38,085 nt of DNA from Diphasiastrum complanatum (GCA_029204225.1 MU835561.1:1-38085), one strand, 5' to 3'. Shown: positions 1-10,291, counted from the first letter of the stretch. Numbers and translations are program-made. Notes: generated by a model not told the origin, from the sequence alone.

Positions 1-169
1 TTAATTCAGCAGAATACTTTACATTGTATCTAACACTTGATGGTATATGGATTCATCTTCCATGAAAAATTCATGAGAATTGATCAGTCAAACACCATCA
101 TGTCACCATAACTCAATATCCTCACCAAAAAAAGAGGGACCAATAATGACAAAAAGATTGATAAATTAC

Positions 170-261
170 CTTGTTATTGTTTGCAGCCAGTTCAGTTCTG
201 AGAATAGCAGGATCTCGAGATAATAGGACTATTTCAACACCTTCCGCATGCTCTTGAATTC
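170..261 (-). CDS. IleRS: IleRS exon, LLSRD segment (most 3' exon in window)
   Basis: This 92-bp exon has acceptor AG at 262-263 and donor GT at 168-169 (AACAAG/GTAATT). It completes a split Gly codon with the previous exon and then reads 30 codons, starting IQEHAEGVEIVLLSRD and ending AANNNK. The LLSRD block near the C-terminus is typical of cytosolic IleRS. The donor shows that at least one more exon follows beyond the left edge. Confidence 0.9.
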
Positions 262-674
262 CTGATTGATGAAAAGAAAATTTCAGGAACACTCTAGTCA
301 ATATCCTTAAACTACAAAATTCTACATCAAACAAGTACTATGTGGATAGTCTGTTCACAAATATTACATACATAAAGAAAATTTCTAGCTTTCATGGTAA
401 CTATCAAGTATGTCCTTGACATGTATATTACTGCTGCTTAGTAGAAAACAAGTGCCTCAAAAATAAATGGTGTCAAAAGCTTCTGTTCTTAAGATTGTCT
501 TTTTTCATTTCACTTTCTCTCTGATGTTCCAATCTTTGCACTGTTTTAGATGCTGCAATACTAGAGACCTTCCAAAGCTATAATTCATGCTCACTGTCCT
601 TCAGTCCCTAACACTGGCATTACCAGCCAAGAGATGTAGCTTTTCAAATTATGAAAAACGAAAAAGATTCTAAC

Positions 675-786
675 CTGAGCATGCTTGAAGAATGGCATCA
701 TGATCAAAAAACAAGGCAGGCCTTGCAAGAATAATTTCGAAAGAGGCGTTAGCCACTCCGCTGTATCTTTCTGACATTAAAATCAC
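675..786 (-). CDS. IleRS: IleRS exon, ARPALFFDHDAIL segment
   Basis: This 112-bp exon has acceptor AG at 787-788 and donor GT at 673-674 (GCTCAG/GTTAGA). It reads 37 codons plus one base: VILMSERYSGVANASFEI, then ILARPALFFDHDAILQACS. The pattern LARPAL...F..DAI....SG is the family signature of the IleRS C-terminal domain. The spare G plus GA of the next exon give the conserved Gly of the SG pair. Confidence 0.92.
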
Positions 787-899
787 CTGCATTGCCAAGG
801 GAACTTCAGTATGTGTAAGGTAGTACTTTATGTTCTGTACTCCCACATGTAGGTACCGAGTATCTGAACTAAGGTAAATTCTTCTAGACCCATACACTG

Positions 900-948
900 C
901 AAAACCTCTGGTTCACAATACATATATATCACAAAACCTCTGGTTCAC
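900..948. repeat. Short direct repeat in IleRS intron
   Basis: A 17-bp sequence (CAAAACCTCTGGTTCAC) occurs at 900-916 and again at 932-948, a period of 32 bp. The rest of 787-1330 is AT-rich intron with nothing else I can identify. Confidence 0.8.
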
Positions 949-1498
949 CATTTGTACAACATTGAAGACATGCAATGGATACTTTCAAATTCAAAACTCA
1001 TTACTAACTAATAGCCATATACAAGAACATTCACAAGAATCTTCAGAGTAAAACTGCTATGCCAGCAACCATCAGATTAAAAACACGTTATGAAGACAAA
1101 TAACATGCATTAACACACACAACTTCCGAACATCTCATCCAAGATCTGTTATGAAAATTAATGGTTGCTTACATATTTCTTAACCTAAGCGATTTGTAAT
1201 GATAATCTACTGTGGTTCACTAGCACTAAAATGCACTCCATCATGCATAGCCAGAAGAAAAATATGGTAAAAGGAGATCACGTACGAACATGCTTAACAT
1301 ATAAGCCCAATCAATGTTGCCCATTTTATGAATTGCTAATTTGTAAGCTGTAAGAGGACTGCAATGGAGCTCACTATCCCTAGTCTCATTGAAAACACGT
1401 TTTCAGTGACACTGCAACATGATGTCTGTACGCAAATGGTGTTGGGAACGTGCCTGTGATGCAGTGGTGGAAATGTTCCCCCCGGGGAACACTTTCCT

Positions 1499-2541
1499 GT
1501 GGACGACAATGATGATAACGAAGCTGGTTCCAAACAATCCGAAGTTGAAGAATATAATTCTGAATACCAATTTTCTGTTTGTACAATGGCATTCAACGGT
1601 ACATCCACGCAAACAGAAGATGCTTCCTCTATGGCTTTTAAATCAATTGTTGGAATTACTGGGTTACAGACTAGAGACAGTGCTAGCTATGGGAGCACAG
1701 TGACCATTCCTAGTTCCTGTTACAATGGTGAGAGCAGTTCGTCAAAGGCAAATCAACACCAACGGATCAATATTCAACGAAATCCTGACGATGTTCCTTT
1801 TGAGAACATACCAACCTTTGAGGGAGAAATGAGTTCAGTACATATTGATGATTGGTTATCTATTGTCGATGAAAATCTTCGACTACATTCTATCGCTGAT
1901 CAGGCCAAAATTTCCATAGCCGCATCCTACTTTCGAGGAAAAGCCTATGATTGGTGGCAAGTAGTGTTACGTCATCCAAAGTATGAACCCAAGTCATGGG
2001 ATGATTTCAAGGAGTTTTGTGCAGAAATATTCATAGATTATTATATGGACTCTTGGTATATGCTGGAACAAACTGGTTCAATGAAAGCATATAATGCGAG
2101 GTTCTGTTGTGGCTTAATGAAGAGCTATCTATCCAACACTATGTGCGTGGTCTTCAAGATCACATCCGTCAACATTTGGATAAAGTACTCCAAGTAAATC
2201 CAACTTTGACAGATGTAATGCAAAAGGCGTTAATTCGAGATCTAAGGATAAGACAACAAAAGATGCAACTACGGACCAAATTGGAGTCTCAGCAGGAAGA
2301 AGTTCCTACACCAGTGTGTTCAACTCTCCATCAGCAAAACTCCCCAGAACTATCAATATGCCAATTCCAAGCCCACCAAAGTGTTGATTTGAACAAAAGT
2401 ATTTTAGAGGATAAAAAGGAATTAAGGAATCACAACATGCGTCTCCCAATCGTCCAATTGAATCCCAACATCAACGGCAAGTGGCTCATGATATATCCTT
2501 TGAGATTACTGATCCGAGAGTTTCAGGGCTTAATGATATGA
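1499..2541 (+). pseudogene. Retrotransposon gag (capsid) pseudogene
   Basis: Two overlapping frames give one gag-like protein with a frameshift near 2100. The first frame (1499-2197; first ATG at 1586) contains FEGEMSSVHIDDWLSIVDE, an AKISIAASYFRGKAYDWW block and a SWDDFKEFCAEIF block. This is the pattern of the plant Retrotrans_gag family (F.G....W, A...L.G.A..WW, W..F...F). The second frame (2107-2541) continues with LNEELSIQHYVRGLQDHIRQHL and a Gln-rich tail. I see no CCHC zinc knuckle. The product would form the virus-like particle shell. Confidence 0.75.
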
Positions 2542-3077
2542 TCGACTATCATTGTATATATGACAAATTTATCTTTGGGAGTCAAACTGAGGATAATCAC
2601 TGCTTACAACGGAATGAATATGAGTTGTTCATATTCCAACATAATGACGCTCTCTTTGAGCAGAATGATGAGTTGGAAATGACTAGAATGTGGCCAAATT
2701 TGGACAATGAATCATTCGATTTAGAGCATTACTATTTTGGTTTATCAGGAACTATACCCAAGCCATTGGACAATGAATCATTCGATTTGGAGCATTACTA
2801 TTTTGATTTATCAGGAACTATACCCATCGCTTCACTCTTAGAGGAAATCAATGGATGTATGGCCATCCATCTTCAGCGAGATAATGCTACCAATATTGCT
2901 CAAAATGATTCGGCAAGAGGAAACTCCAATGCTCAATCAATTAACTTGGAAAAAACCATTACTTTAATCAATGCTTTGGAGTTACAAAAGGATACCGCTA
3001 TCCTTCATCAAGGAGCAATGCATAAGGCAACAAAACCGGATGCAGGGACAAGAAAAGATGCATCTGGAATTGGATAG
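2481..3077 (+). pseudogene. Acidic open frame downstream of gag, unknown function
   Basis: This frame of 198 codons overlaps the end of the gag frame and ends before the 3' region of the element. It is rich in Asp, Glu and Asn, and carries an exact internal duplication of LDNESFDLEHYYF followed by LSGTIP. I see no protease DTG, reverse transcriptase or integrase motif. It occupies the position of the gag-pol linker or protease but cannot be assigned. Confidence 0.45.
2701..2832 (+). repeat. 66-bp tandem duplication inside the gypsy-remnant ORF
   Basis: Two 66-bp units at 2701-2766 and 2767-2832 keep the reading frame (22 codons each) and differ at only a few positions. The repeated peptide is LDNESFDLEHYYF plus LSGTIP. 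The high identity suggests the duplication is recent relative to the decay of the element. Confidence 0.9.
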
Positions 3078-3474
3078 CCTGTCCAATCAAGGGAGATACT
3101 GAGGAAGAAGACTATCAAATGTCCTCTTGCTTGGAACCTGTCAACCCATGCAGAACTAATGCAACTTGAGGCTTTCCTGTGTTTCATCAATCTCTTCTTC
3201 AGTGAGCTTATCGAATCTATGGGATCATGTTTGTAGATCAAAGGTTTTCCAAAGAAATTCCGTTGCAACCTTGTTCTACAACAACAAGCTAAAAATTGAA
3301 CCTGAGGCAGTGAAATCTGACGAACAAAAGATGGCCATTTATGAGAATAATATAGAGAAATATGTTTCTCACTTAAGGTGGCCCAAATATTTCTTGACTT
3401 CCGACAAAGGATTTACGAAACATGGCACTCAACAAAGGACTACACGACCTTCATTTTTGAGAGCAAAAATGCTT

Positions 3475-3487
3475 AAAGTAAGGGGAG
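3475..3487 (+). other. Polypurine tract of gypsy remnant
   Basis: AAAGTAAGGGGAG lies immediately before the TGTC start of the LTR at 3488. This is where plus-strand DNA synthesis is primed in LTR retroelements. Confidence 0.75.
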
Positions 3488-3956
3488 TGTCGTGTGTTGC
3501 ATGTAATTAGCCCATGAGCTTGCTAGCCAAATATAGCCATGGAGCTAAATTAGATTAGAACAAGTAATAGGACAATGAATAAAGTGGCTCGAACAACCTC
3601 GCTATATTTGTGAATAGCAGAATTGTAATAATGGTTGTAAGGCCCAATTTAGCCAAATAAGGCCCCAAACTTGTAATAGAATTACAAATGACCACTATAA
3701 ATAGCCGAGGTCGTGCCAAATTTGGAGGCTATTATTCATTTTCATAATTTTGAACTCTATGTTTTCTCTTGTGTTCTTGAAGCTTCTCTTTGAGAGCTTT
3801 CTTGAATGGTAAGTGGTTCATGTGCCTAAAATCACATGAGAGCTATGATCATGCTCTAGAGTCAGGCCCCTATCCTTTGAATGATCTCCATTCATTAATA
3901 ATGGAACCTTACTTTGCCTAATTTGGTGAAGTTTTGCCTAAGATTGGCACATGACA
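3488..3956 (+). repeat. 3' LTR of gypsy remnant (469 bp)
   Basis: It starts TGTCGTGTG right after the polypurine tract and ends CACATGACA, a near-perfect terminal inverted pair. It contains TATAAATAG at 3696-3704. The flank on the right is LINE sequence. Confidence 0.75.
3696..3704 (+). promoter_or_regulatory. TATA box in LTR
   Basis: TATAAATAG lies about 210 bp into the LTR, a reasonable place for the U3/R promoter. In an intact element it would start transcription of the genomic RNA. With the 5' LTR missing it cannot do so here. Confidence 0.6.
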
Positions 3957-4234
3957 TACCCAAGGCTTCGTAAAAGCTTTGAGAACTAATAATACACATC
4001 GTCTGCTTCAAGAATCAGAACAAAGTAGAAATGTATTGTGTCAACGGGCCAAGCTAAAAGGGTCACATATCTTTATGGATGATGACTTGACTCACATTCA
4101 AGTTGAGGAACGTCACAAAGCTTTCCAAGACATGAAGACTATGGGATGATGTGTGATTTATAAAGGTGGCCAAGTTCGATACCTTGATGATGCACCCAAT
4201 GATCCTAGTGCACACTAATTGAGGATTGGGATGT
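3957..4234 (+). pseudogene. LINE fragment, end of ORF1 (left piece of interrupted copy)
   Basis: The frame reading MDDDLTHIQVEERHKAF matches MDDDLTYIQVEERRRPF at the end of ORF1 in the plus-strand LINE at 35.2 kb. A second stretch, VRYLDDAPND, matches VRRLDSARDG just after it. One in-frame stop separates them. The piece stops where the chromovirus LTR begins at 4235, and LINE sequence resumes near 5620. Confidence 0.7.
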
Positions 4235-4717
4235 TGTTAGAAAATCCATCGTCGAAACCGATCATTGCTAAGACAAAATCAAGTGACGAACCTGTGCACT
4301 GGAGCCATAGACCACCGTCAAGCAAGTTCGGATCTTTGATAAGCCACGATATCACATACCACCGTACCTTACCCTCGACCCTCACCTACCTACATCCTGA
4401 GGCCTAGATTATCGTTCTAACCTAACCACAAGTGGAAGAGCTCCTCATTCTCTAGGAGAAAATACATAATAAGCTCTTGGAGATCCACCTCTATACATAG
4501 ACTAGGTGGGGTCATCTATGACCAAAGGGGTCACACCTGACCAATGACACGTGTCTGTTTTGCACACTAACGTGGGTCCATAACGAGGTGTCACCTTGCG
4601 CCAACAGAACATTGATACATGGCACCAAATTGACCTTTAGCTCCAAAATAGCGTTCTATCCCATAGAATGAGACCGTTACCTCAAGTATTTTGTTACGTA
4701 CCCTTATGGGTATGTAA
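4235..4717 (-). repeat. 3' LTR of chromovirus fragment (about 483 bp)
   Basis: On the minus strand this follows a polypurine tract (4718-4729) and ends ...CTAACA at 4235. The expected first TG is missing; it begins TTACATACCC. The end at 4235 is inferred from the CA terminus and from the LINE sequence beyond it. A TATA-like stretch (TATGTATAG) lies inside. Confidence 0.55.
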
Positions 4718-4728
4718 CCCCTCCCACT

Positions 4729-5600
4729 TTAAGAGCCTCCTCCTAAAGGGAACAAATCAGGGAAGTTCAGCTGTAAGTAGTCTTCCCTCTCCCATATGTC
4801 CTCCTAATTTGACTTGCCTTTCCAACGTACCAGAAATTCAAAAACCAAACCATTTCTCAGTTGGCGTCGCACGTCGACAACCTTCTCTGGCATTGTTGGT
4901 ACAAAGGTAGTTAGATCCTCCAATTCAACTAGTTCATCTTCCGGAATTAGGGAATCCCTCCGACTAAGTCACTCATTTAAACGCCTTACATGGAAAACAA
5001 GATGATCTAATCAAAAGATCTAGCTGATAAACGACCCGGTTGATTATATTTACAATCTTATATGGACTGCTATATTGTGGAGATAGCTTATGACATTTCC
5101 CCGTCCGCAATACCTTAGAATCCTTAGGGATTTTAAGATATACCCAAGTTCCTACCTCAAATTCTCAAGATAAGCGACCACGAGCATAGAACTGAGCTCT
5201 ATCTTGAGCAATTTTAATGCTGGAAGACCACTTCCAGCATTTCTTGCATATCTTGTAGGAAATCCACTACAACTTGCACCTTGAGACCATTGAGTCTGAC
5301 AAAAATTGGCGAACATGCCTGAAAGCGGACTAAATCCGATGGCAGTCACACTATTGTACGCGAACTCAACCATTGGGACATACTTTTTCCAATCGGACTG
5401 TCGATGAGAGACATATGCTCTGAGCATATCTTCCATCGTTTGGTTGATACGTTCTGTCTGCCCATCATGTTCTGGGTGATTTGAAGAACTAAGACTAAGG
5501 AGTTTCAAGTTTATAAAGAACTGACTGCCAGAACTTGCTAGTGAATTTGGAGTCACGGTCACTAACAATATCATTCGGCAAGCCATACAATCTGAACTAC
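4729..5600 (-). pseudogene. Ty3/gypsy chromovirus integrase and chromodomain, C-terminal fragment
   Basis: Reading right to left on the minus strand: [38 protein letters not shown] and WKKYVPMVEFAYNS give the end of the integrase core (family pattern SDR...F...FW, QTERxN, EFAYN). Then come VGTWVYLKIPK, SPQY..PYKIV and HLVFHVRRLNE, the integrase C-terminal domain, and a degraded chromodomain with FLVRWKGKSN and EDIWEREDY. A stop at 4729-4731 precedes the polypurine tract. At least three frameshifts are needed. Integrase inserts the cDNA; the chromodomain targets chromatin. The fragment splits a LINE copy, so it inserted later than that LINE. Confidence 0.85.
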
Positions 5601-5619
5601 GGTTGGATCCCGCTTGTTA

Positions 5620-5960
5620 CAGGTCACAGGCCAGGGCACAGAGGGTGGATCTCGATCCTACGGTGGGGTGGATCATGTGACGTTCTGTTCCTTGTGGTTA
5701 ACCGGCACTTGGCGGTTTGTGGTAAAGTAGGATGTAACATCCAATCATTGATGAACATGCGCTAAACATATCGGTACGACATGGCATTGGATTGGATACA
5801 GATTTCTTCGTTGCTTTCCGCTAAAGTCGTCTTCCTTTGTTGAGGGCATTGGCTCTCCTTACGATAATCTTTCCACAAACCGAGGGCATGCTCTTCTCAC
5901 TAGTGATTTTAACGCCAAGACAGCCTGACGCCCAGATTGATTTCCACAATGTTGCTGATT
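5620..5960 (+). pseudogene. LINE fragment, endonuclease part of ORF2 (right piece of interrupted copy)
   Basis: Degenerate frames match the endonuclease of the LINE at 35.6-35.9 kb: HGIGLDTDFFVA against HDIGLDRDVFIA, EGIGSPY-like sequence, and LLTSDFNAKTA at about 5893-5925 against LLTGDFNAKYI. The last corresponds to the catalytic GDFN motif of AP-type endonucleases. Order and strand agree with the ORF1 piece at 3957-4234, so both are taken as one old copy. Confidence 0.65.
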
Positions 5961-6091
5961 AGTTAGGCATGTAGTAATCATGTGAAATGCTATCATGGAG
6001 ACCAATGTGCAAAATATAGCCCAAAAACAAAATAAGCACAATAGAAAAAGCACACTGCATATTAGAAATTGGAACTACGATTCAATCTTAC

Positions 6092-6157
6092 CGCATGTGC
6101 TGGAACTTTTCGATGATGAAGAAGGGGTGACCCTAATGATTCTTGTATATACAAAGC
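6092..6157 (-). CDS. IleRS: IleRS exon, GSPLL segment
   Basis: This 66-bp exon (22 codons, phase 0 at both ends) has acceptor AG at 6158-6159 and donor GT at 6090-6091 (CATGCG/GTAAGA). It reads ALYIQESLGSPLL then HHRKVPAHA. It sits in the expected order between the VNRIQKLRKK exon and the ARPALFF exon. It is too short to stand out as an open frame and was found by following the family order. The intron after it is 5.3 kb and full of retroelement fragments. Confidence 0.9.
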
Positions 6158-6328
6158 CTGCCAAATGAATCACCACATCATTAGAAAATACCACCATTCA
6201 TTCTCATCAGGAGATTCATCATAACCACATGCTTGGCAATACATTCTTCAACCATGAATTTATAGATTAATTACATAACTTTGAATGCTCAGCTTGTTTT
6301 CCAATTAGTAGCTTACAAAACTAAGCAC

Positions 6329-6460
6329 CTGTGAATCAATCACTTTATAAAGAAGATTTGGATCACTTTCAGATACTGAGAGAAGTTCAAAGAAAACTTC
6401 CACATTATCGGTTGGCTCTAGCCCAGCTTTCTTCCGCAGCTTCTGAATTCGATTTACTAC
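6329..6460 (-). CDS. IleRS: IleRS exon, VNRIQKLRKKAGLEPTD segment
   Basis: This 132-bp exon (44 codons, phase 0) has acceptor AG at 6461-6462 and donor GT at 6327-6328 (TCACAG/GTGCTT). It reads VVNRIQKLRKKAGLEPTD, then NVEVFFELLSVSESDPNLL, then YKVIDSQ. This is the most recognisable block of the gene and is nearly invariant in eukaryotic cytosolic IleRS. The neighbouring upstream intron is 13.5 kb. Confidence 0.95.
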
Positions 6461-7489
6461 CTGAAATTCAGCAGCAGTAGATAATTTAAAAAATAGCACA
6501 TATCTTTCTATTGCCAAGAAATGAAGTGCTAACATGAAAGCAATCATCCCGCCTAAGCTTATTCTCACAAAAATAAATGACTTCTTTGCTAGCTAAGACT
6601 GCACACTTTCGAATTCCCTGCATCAGGAAACCAAGACTTTTCTCTGTAAGAAACCTTATTTGGGCCAAACATTGAACCTTTTGGATGTTTGGTTTGTGTG
6701 AAATGCTAACAACAAACATAGTCCAAAACTCTGTATCAAAGGGCTAGGTGCTGGAATAATATAAGGCAGTGAACACTTTATATATCAAAGTCTAAGAAAA
6801 ATCGGCTTATCCAAGAATCCAGGTCTGTGAGTGCACACATTTTCTGGCAAAGATCTAATAGCACTGTATTCCATGATCAATTGTATCTCACCTACTATGC
6901 AAATGCTATTAATGAAATACAAGAAATGTGGAGGACAAACAGTTTATAAAGAGAAGAGTATTTGTGTGTCCAGGAGTTTAGCATTCTTTTTTTCTTTTTT
7001 TAAACAAGAGATCAACAGGGTTTCAATTTGGGGGGGAGGGGTTCAGATTAAGAAAAATAATGCGATTTCCAACCTTTTTTGTGTTTTTTATTTTCTAAAT
7101 TCTGGTTTATCAATGCTCAATTTGAAGCCGTTATATACATTTCTACTAAAATTGAGAAGCTCATAATATTTAATTAGGCGAAAGGAAAAACATTTTAGTG
7201 AACCAATATAATGAGACCGACAATAATTTTGGGGGTGTAAACCCTAAGCCATAAGAAAAACAAACTAATTGGAAGCCTTTGCAAAACCATACAACACCCT
7301 GCAAAAATTGAGAAAACTTAAGCTAACAAAACATCAATCACATAGCAAACACTAGCATTCAAAACACGACATTATACAAAGACTTCATTAAAAGTTCGGC
7401 AAATGAAACACTCAACCCAACAGCTCAGAAAATGAAAGACTCATCAATAGCTTGAAAAATGATACACTCATCAATGGCTTGAAGAATCG
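6461..7489. other. IleRS intron without recognisable gene
   Basis: AT-rich intron sequence. The only features are homopolymer stretches, including a T-rich tract near 6985-7005 and a G run near 7028-7040. No retroelement motif or exon was recognised. Confidence 0.6.
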
Positions 7490-8124
7490 ACAACTACCAA
7501 ATTGCATCATTTTGTTTATTCCTCCACCACCATTTTGCTTGATGCCCAGGTTTAATGCACAAGAAACAAAGATTTTCCTTTATTGCCAACTTGCGTGCCT
7601 TGTCTTGAATTATCAGCTTCTTGTTCTTCTTATTTTTGTGAGCCGCAGCATCCAATTCATCACAATATTTCTTCCTTTTGTTCTTAGGCTTATCATTTTT
7701 CGGTTTTGGGCCAATTGACCGTGCATGCTTTTTCGTGAAGCAACAACTGTGCTATCATAGGCTTTCGCCACACGGATAGCATCCTCAAAGTATGGAGAAC
7801 ATTTTGCTTACATCCATTTTGATACTCAGCAGGTAGTCCAAACACGAACTGCCATTGAGCCAACTTGCAATGAAAAAGCGGCACCTTGGCCAAAACATCG
7901 GTGAGTTATTGGACATACGTGTCCATTTCCCGATTGCCCATCCGGAAGTTAATGAAGTGAATATACATCTCTGAGTCGCTAATGACAACGAAGGCCTTCC
8001 GGAATTCCTCAAGGAATCTGGCCAAGGTTGCTGCTTTTGAAGGAAGTTCCCTCCACCAAGAATCTTTGCCTTCCAGAAACAAGATGATCAATGATATTAA
8101 TTTTTCCTTCGGGACGTTATGCAA
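7490..8124 (-). pseudogene. Gypsy-type gag fragment with damaged zinc knuckle
   Basis: From 8124 leftwards on the minus strand the frames read LISLIILFLEGKDSWWRELP, FLEEFRKAFVV, a frameshift, then LAKVPLFHCKLAQWQFVFGL and a Lys-rich stretch, ending with LCFLCIKPGHQAKWWW near 7500-7570. The first blocks match the Retrotrans_gag pattern (L.G.A..WW, W..F...F). The last is a CX2CX4HX4C nucleocapsid knuckle in which the fourth Cys has become Trp. No protease or LTR was found around it, so it is a stranded fragment. Confidence 0.7.
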
Positions 8125-8639
8125 GCTAAAATAACTTGACCATCAATTAATCTAGTCTCCAACAGCTTCGGGGCATTTGAATTTTTTCTCACTGGTATAC
8201 ATAAAAGGCACTGCATTTGGTTATCGTGTTGTTTTTTACTTTGACGAAGTTCCAATATAGGAATAACTGACTTCAGTCAATCGGTCCTCCCACGTCAAGA
8301 GACACCGGCTGGATTTTGAGAGAGGAAATGAATTCTTCTCTGATGACCGGAACTTCTTCATTAAACATTAGCCTAGGAAAAATACAATTTTTTCCTCATT
8401 AGCAAGTTTGTGTTGAGTGATGCAATAAATTGTCGAAGCAATATTCATAAAAAAGTTTCTATTTTTCATGAATGCATATGCTCGAAATGCTCTTAAATGC
8501 AAACTTAAATTTTTTGGCAAGAAGTAGAAAACAACTGCATATGCTCAACTACCATTTCTATGTCCTTTAATTGCCGTAAAAAAATGAAAGCTAGTAAGCT
8601 TCAAAAACCATTCATGAAGCTTTTAGGAAAAAATAAAAA

Positions 8640-8790
8640 AAGCATTTGGACTAAGTCTCACCCCCCTCCCCACCCCCTTCACTTTTCTAAGGGAGGGGGC
8701 TTGGGGTAGCCCGTCGGGCTACCCTCCCCTCCGTCGTAAAGCTTCTAGGGCCTTGCGGCTAGAAACCAGCAAATACCCGAGCCTCCTTTA
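8640..8790. other. C/G-rich patch with two hairpins
   Basis: A C-rich then G-rich tract at about 8660-8705 is followed by a perfect 10-bp inverted repeat, GGGTAGCCCG at 8704-8713 against 8715-8724. A second stem, TTCTAG (8743-8748) against CTAGAA (8759-8764), follows. The patch sits between AT-rich intron and the first LINE copy and differs from both in composition. The stretch 8125-8640 holds nothing recognisable. Confidence 0.6.
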
Positions 8791-8811
8791 TTATCCCGAG
8801 CACTCCCATGG

Positions 8812-9601
8812 CCCGAGAGATAGTGGGAGACAGAGAAAGAAAGATCTCTATTAATGTCCTTGAAATACCCGAAGGTACATAGGACTAAGAAAAGGTGCAT
8901 GTCAAGTGTGCACATATAGGAGCTTAAAAGCTGAATTAGCTAAAATGAAACAATAGCTGCAATCTAAAAAACTATATATACTGAGATGGCTGGCACAATC
9001 AAAGCCCATCAGCTTGGTATAATAAGTGTCCAAGAGCCAGGAAAAAATGGTATATGGTATGTTGTGAAACTATAGCTGAATGTGCCGCAGACCTCTGTCA
9101 GTGTCATCTCAACTGCTGTGGAGCTATGGACTGTGGTCTATGAACTGGTTCTCTCTCTCGGCGTCGACACTGTCTCTACCGTTTGTGTCTAAAAGCAACC
9201 GGAATCTCAGCCTCTCCCTCAGAGTCACTACTTAAGGCTACATCTTGTCTGTCTCTGGTGGGATAGGAACTCCCTGATGCTTAGTTGTATCAGGGGTGTG
9301 GGGTGGGTACAAGCATGTCCAATCTCGTCATCCGCAAGTCTAACATCTCCTGAATCATCAATGCAACACAGCTGGGGTCCTCATATGATATCAAGGTAGA
9401 AAGTGTGACTACGTACTCTCTGAACAAGTAGTAATATCTCCCTCGTATCTCATAATAAGTTGTGCATCTGAAGACAAAATGTGACTCATCCTCTACCTCA
9501 TGTGTGTCACACATACTACAAAACCGGGCATCCCGCAGAGTGCCAATATATCTGCCAGTCTCAATGGCTAGATGATGTGACGAGAACCCGAAACTAAACA
9601 A
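8812..9601 (-). mobile_element. LINE copy A: 3' end with ORF2 zinc finger
   Basis: This is a 5'-truncated non-LTR retrotransposon. The minus strand holds the end of ORF2 (9601-9290) with a CX2CX9HX4C zinc finger (C-S-M-C ... H-F-V-F-R-C) followed by YYEIRGRYYYLFR. A degenerate 3' UTR then leads to the terminal hairpin at 8856-8885, next to a GA-rich stretch (8812-8850). It is the most diverged copy of the array. I could not find the PIP-like motifs seen in copies B, D and E, probably because of deletion. Confidence 0.8.
8856..8885 (-). other. LINE 3' terminal hairpin, copy A
   Basis: Outer stem GTCCT (8856-8860) pairs with AGGAC (8881-8885). Inner stem TACC (8866-8869) pairs with GGTA (8874-8877). 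In copies D and E the same positions are GTCTT/AAGAC and TGCC/GGCA, so both stems changed in a paired way. Confidence 0.75.
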
Positions 9602-9677
9602 TCACCATCCGCGCGCGCTCGCGTCCGTGCGTGCGTGGTAATGGTATATCTCGTTGTCCTCAAATATTACTGCTGTC

Positions 9678-9692
9678 AAAGAAAGATGTAAT
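9678..9692 (-). other. PIP-box-like motif 2, LINE copy B
   Basis: ITSFF in the same frame as motif 1, followed by DSSNI and a stop. The Gln position is not kept (CVLPITSFF), so this is a degenerate PIP box. Confidence 0.55.
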
Positions 9693-9878
9693 GGGGAGAA
9701 CGCAAAGAGGTGGTCTCGATAAGTGCTGTTGATGTCGCCAAGGAGGTCGTCTCTGAGTAGAGGCTTTGTGGACAATATGAGTATGTTTAATACGTCGTCT
9801 CTGGTCTCTATGTCGGGAAAGGTCACTGTAGTTGCCACCGTCATCCGAGCCAAGGTCCATCCGCGATCTCCTGCGGGA

Positions 9879-9902
9879 GAAAAACGATGTGATCTGGAGC
9901 TA
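9879..9902 (-). other. PIP-box-like motif 1, LINE copy B
   Basis: Codons read [stop]LQITSFF followed by SRRR. The first codon is TAG where copy D has CAG (Gln), a single C-to-T change, so the ancestral motif was probably QLQITSFF. Frame and flanking RRR are kept. Confidence 0.65.
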
Positions 9903-10287
9903 TGTGTCAGGATGTGTCGGTGGCTGGCATAGGTCTTGTCGTAGTAAAAACATCTCTCTGACCATAAGTGCAACGCATCGTCAATCATCATATGCTATAA
10001 GGGACCGTAGTGTGACCGGAGTATCTCGAAAAAGGCAATGATATCTCGCTGATCTCATAGTAGACTAGACATCTAAATAAAAAGTGCTCCTCGGACTCCA
10101 CCTCAGACACAAACATATCTGGCAGATCCTCTCCTCATGGGGTACCATGGAAACGTCCAACCTCAATCTCAAGCTGATGTGATGAGACTCATAACTGACC
10201 CAGTGTGAATCTCAGACCATGTGATAATCCAGAGTCTAAATAACGTGGTAGAACTGGGGTCTCCATTGCATCCATCTCCAAGAAATG

Positions 10288-10291
<4 letters not shown>

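Larger units (their letters stand above)
1419..3956 (+). mobile_element. Ty3/gypsy-type remnant: gag region, ORF, polypurine tract and 3' LTR, no pol
   Basis: This is a degenerate retroelement in the IleRS intron, opposite to the gene. It holds a gag-like region (1499-2541), a further open frame (2481-3077), a polypurine tract ending at 3487 and an LTR at 3488-3956. Protease, reverse transcriptase, RNase H and integrase are all absent between gag and the LTR. I found no 5' LTR or primer binding site, so the left boundary is approximate. It could be an internally deleted autonomous element or a gag-only non-autonomous derivative. Confidence 0.75.
9602..10290 (-). mobile_element. LINE copy B: ORF2 C-terminal tail
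   Basis: The minus strand from 10290 to about 9655 carries the end of ORF2: degraded zinc-finger sequence, QITSFFSRRRSR, an acidic stretch, a basic Arg/His-rich stretch and a closing ITSFFDSSNI before the stop. The 3' UTR and terminal hairpin are missing. The left junction (about 9605-9645) is a CG/TG-rich simple sequence. The right (5') end is cut where the (GA)45 tract begins. Confidence 0.75.

Noticed and set aside
1419-3956. A complete autonomous gypsy element
   Set aside because: No protease, RT, RNase H or integrase motif and no 5' LTR or primer site could be found.
4219-4407. Open frame starting MRIGMLLENPSSK, resembling the start of LINE ORF2
   Set aside because: The similarity to LRIGVWNCAG is only four residues, and the segment reads as the end of the chromovirus LTR on the other strand.
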